From positions 1 through 64,000 of the forward strand of contig NZ_JBLXDN010000019.1 in the NCBI RefSeq assembly GCF_048264025.1: 64,000 nt of DNA. The letters run 5' to 3'. Position 1 is the stretch's first letter, and every line of letters starts with the position of its first letter. Below the pieces are notes generated by a model. It was not told where the DNA came from, made no database searches, and saw nothing but the letters and a program-made list of their open reading frames with translations. The position numbers and the translations under genes are program-made. This document shows positions 62,436 through 64,000 of the stretch, piece after piece. The DNA is from Nitrincola sp048264025 (GTDB lineage: Bacteria; Pseudomonadota; Gammaproteobacteria; Pseudomonadales; Balneatricaceae).

Positions 62436-63914
62436 TTGGACGATAGTAGAGATCTTGAGCTGATTCTGCGCTCACGAGTACCCTTGGTGGTAGTCGAAAC
62501 TCATGAAGAGGCCAGGGTGTTGGAGCTGTTGGTGGGTCTTGCTAAGCGCATGATGACACAGCTTTTTCGCTGGTCGGTTACCGAAGGATTACGTCGTCTG
62601 GACAAGGATATGGCCGCCCAGCGGCATAATATCGAACCGGCCGTAGTGCTGGGTCATATTCGCACGGCACGCATGCCGGGCCTGTATGTATTACTGGATT
62701 TTCATCCTTATCTGAGTGACCCCATCAATGTCCGAATGCTCAAAGATATTGCCCTGGAGTGCGAGGAGTGGGGTGCGACGATCATTCTGCTCAGTCATGA
62801 AATAGAGCTGCCGGGTGAACTGACGCGCTACAGTGCCCGGTTTGAGCTTTCTCTGCCAGGTCCAGTGGCACTAAGACGTATGATTAACGAGGTGGCACGT
62901 GAGTGGGGCGCACAGAATGCCGGTAAGCGGGTGCGTGCTGATGCCGCGGCTGTGGATAGGTTGGTACGCAATCTGGCAGGGCTGCCGTTGCTAGATGCCC
63001 GTCGGCTCATTCGCAATGCGATCTATCTGGATGGCGCGATCACACAGGAGGATATTCCTGCAGTGATGCAAGCTAAGTACCGTCTATTGGAAGGTGATGG
63101 GGCGTTGTCGTTTGAGTATGATGCTACCCGTTTTTCCGATCTGGGCGGGATGAAAAACCTTAAGTCCTGGTTGCAGCGCCGGGCGGCCGCTTTCAGTGCA
63201 TCCCCCCCTCCAGGGTTGGAGCCACCTAAAGGTATTCTGTTGCTAGGCGTTCAGGGGTGTGGCAAGAGCCTGGCCGCGAAATCTGTTGCCGGCACTTTTG
63301 GCGTGCCGCTGTTGAGGCTCGATTTCGGCGCCCTGTACAACAAGTATCATGGCGAAACAGAGCGTAATCTGCGTGCGGCTTTAAGTACGGCCGAGGTGAT
63401 GGCACCTTGTGTGCTGTGGATGGATGAGATAGAAAAGGGTGTAGGGGCCGAGGATGGGGAGGGTTCAGGTCCCTCAAGACGTGTTCTGGGGGCGCTGCTG
63501 ACGTGGATGGCAGAACGCACTGATCAGGTATTTATGGTCGCAACGGCCAACGACATTTCGGCTTTGCCACCGGAGCTAGTGCGTAAAGGCCGCTTCGATG
63601 AGATCTTTTTTGTTGATCTACCCGATGCTGATGCCAGACTGACTATACTTGAGGTGCATCTACGCCGCCGTAATCTGGACCCTGCTAATTTTGATCTAAC
63701 CCTGCTGGTGTCGTCATCGGAAGGTTTCTCGGGTGCCGAGCTGGAACAGGCGGTGGTGTCTGCGCTCTATGAATCTTATGGCAAGGGTCAGCCGGTCAGT
63801 GAGGATATGTTATTGCATGAACTGCTACGTACTCGTCCTCTGTCCGTGGTAATGGCTGAGAAAATTACGGCGCTGCGGCATTGGGCAGCAGCGCGGACTG
63901 TCCCGGCGGACTGA
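62436..63914 (+). CDS. AAA ATPase (Ycf46/FtsH-like), probable TTG start
   Basis: A 492-residue AAA ATPase from a TTG at 62436, which has AAGGAG six bases ahead and starts LDDSRDLELILRSRVPLVVVETHEE. An ATG 15 codons earlier lacks a binding site. The N-terminal 240 residues form a domain resembling an inactive ATPase module (RALGHI-like VVLGHIRTARMPGLYVLLDF). The active AAA module follows: GVQGCGKSLAAK (Walker A), CVLWMDEIEKG (Walker B), ATANDISALPPELVRKGRFDEIFFVDLPD (sensor and arginine finger). Function is unknown; the Ycf46 group is named from plastids and cyanobacteria. It is the last gene of the window; the 86 bases after it show nothing definite. Confidence 0.85.
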   Translation: MDDSRDLELILRSRVPLVVVETHEEARVLELLVGLAKRMMTQLFRWSVTEGLRRLDKDMAAQRHNIEPAVVLGHIRTARMPGLYVLLDFHPYLSDPINVRMLKDIALECEEWGATIILLSHEIELPGELTRYSARFELSLPGPVALRRMINEVAREWGAQNAGKRVRADAAAVDRLVRNLAGLPLLDARRLIRNAIYLDGAITQEDIPAVMQAKYRLLEGDGALSFEYDATRFSDLGGMKNLKSWLQRRAAAFSASPPPGLEPPKGILLLGVQGCGKSLAAKSVAGTFGVPLLRLDFGALYNKYHGETERNLRAALSTAEVMAPCVLWMDEIEKGVGAEDGEGSGPSRRVLGALLTWMAERTDQVFMVATANDISALPPELVRKGRFDEIFFVDLPDADARLTILEVHLRRRNLDPANFDLTLLVSSSEGFSGAELEQAVVSALYESYGKGQPVSEDMLLHELLRTRPLSVVMAEKITALRHWAAARTVPAD

Positions 63915-64000
63915 GTGCTCTAACTGACAGCTGAGCTGCTTCAGATTAGGGGCCGTGACGCTTCAACACAATAATGAATAGGTCCAGCAAATGCTAAGCT

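Overview
The window reads as chromosomal DNA of a free-living, probably marine or halotolerant gammaproteobacterium close to Oceanospirillales or Pseudomonadales. The evidence is the MksBEF condensin, the Pseudomonas-like glycine betaine catabolic gene set, TRAP transport genes, REP-type repeats and moderate GC. Genus cannot be fixed from sequence reading alone. No prophage, insertion sequence, integrase or CRISPR array was seen.

Left part (1-24 kb), mostly housekeeping and surface genes. It opens with the tail of a DsbA-like gene and a type V autotransporter carrying 51-residue tandem repeats. An alpha/beta-hydrolase lipoprotein follows, bracketed by two REP clusters, then a 1-Cys peroxiredoxin and tRNA-Pro/tRNA-Asn on the minus strand. 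Next come a YcaO protein, the mksF-mksE-mksB operon, a large HD-GYP signalling protein with a periplasmic sensor, an uncharacterised protein, a small outer-membrane protein, a DUF3422-bolA pair, a LysR regulator, a cytochrome b561-yceI pair, a P-type ATPase and a small acidic protein.

Central part (24-57 kb), an almost complete route from glycine betaine to pyruvate plus oxidised C1 units. The first block is an M19-like protein, a DUF5943 protein, dgcA, dgcB and ETF alpha/beta (dimethylglycine demethylation). It is followed by a TRAP transporter (dctPQM), a PAS-PAS chemotaxis protein and an NAD-dependent molybdenum formate dehydrogenase (fused fdsGB, fdsA, fdsD). After a CBS protein and a DUF4105 protein set between palindromic repeats come divergent gbcA and gbcB (betaine to dimethylglycine), glyA, soxBDAG (sarcosine to glycine), purU, an L-serine dehydratase and a convergent GbdR-like AraC regulator. 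TGTCGC-type repeats lie in front of gbcB, glyA and gbdR and are candidate GbdR sites.

Right part (56.5-64 kb): a LysR regulator overlapping a G3E GTPase with a His-rich segment, then the glutathione-dependent formaldehyde pathway (frmA, frmB), a FemAB-like acyltransferase, a HIT protein and an AAA ATPase with a probable TTG start.

Working together: GbcAB, DgcAB and SoxBDAG strip the three methyl groups of betaine. Formaldehyde would go through FrmA/FrmB to formate. One-carbon units on folate would be used by GlyA to make serine or released as formate by PurU. FdsGBAD oxidises formate to CO2 with NADH, and serine is deaminated to pyruvate. The most interesting points are the M19-like protein that has lost most metal ligands, the missing cluster cysteine in DgcA, the TRAP transporter of unknown substrate inside this locus, and the palindromes that supply stop codons to two convergent genes.
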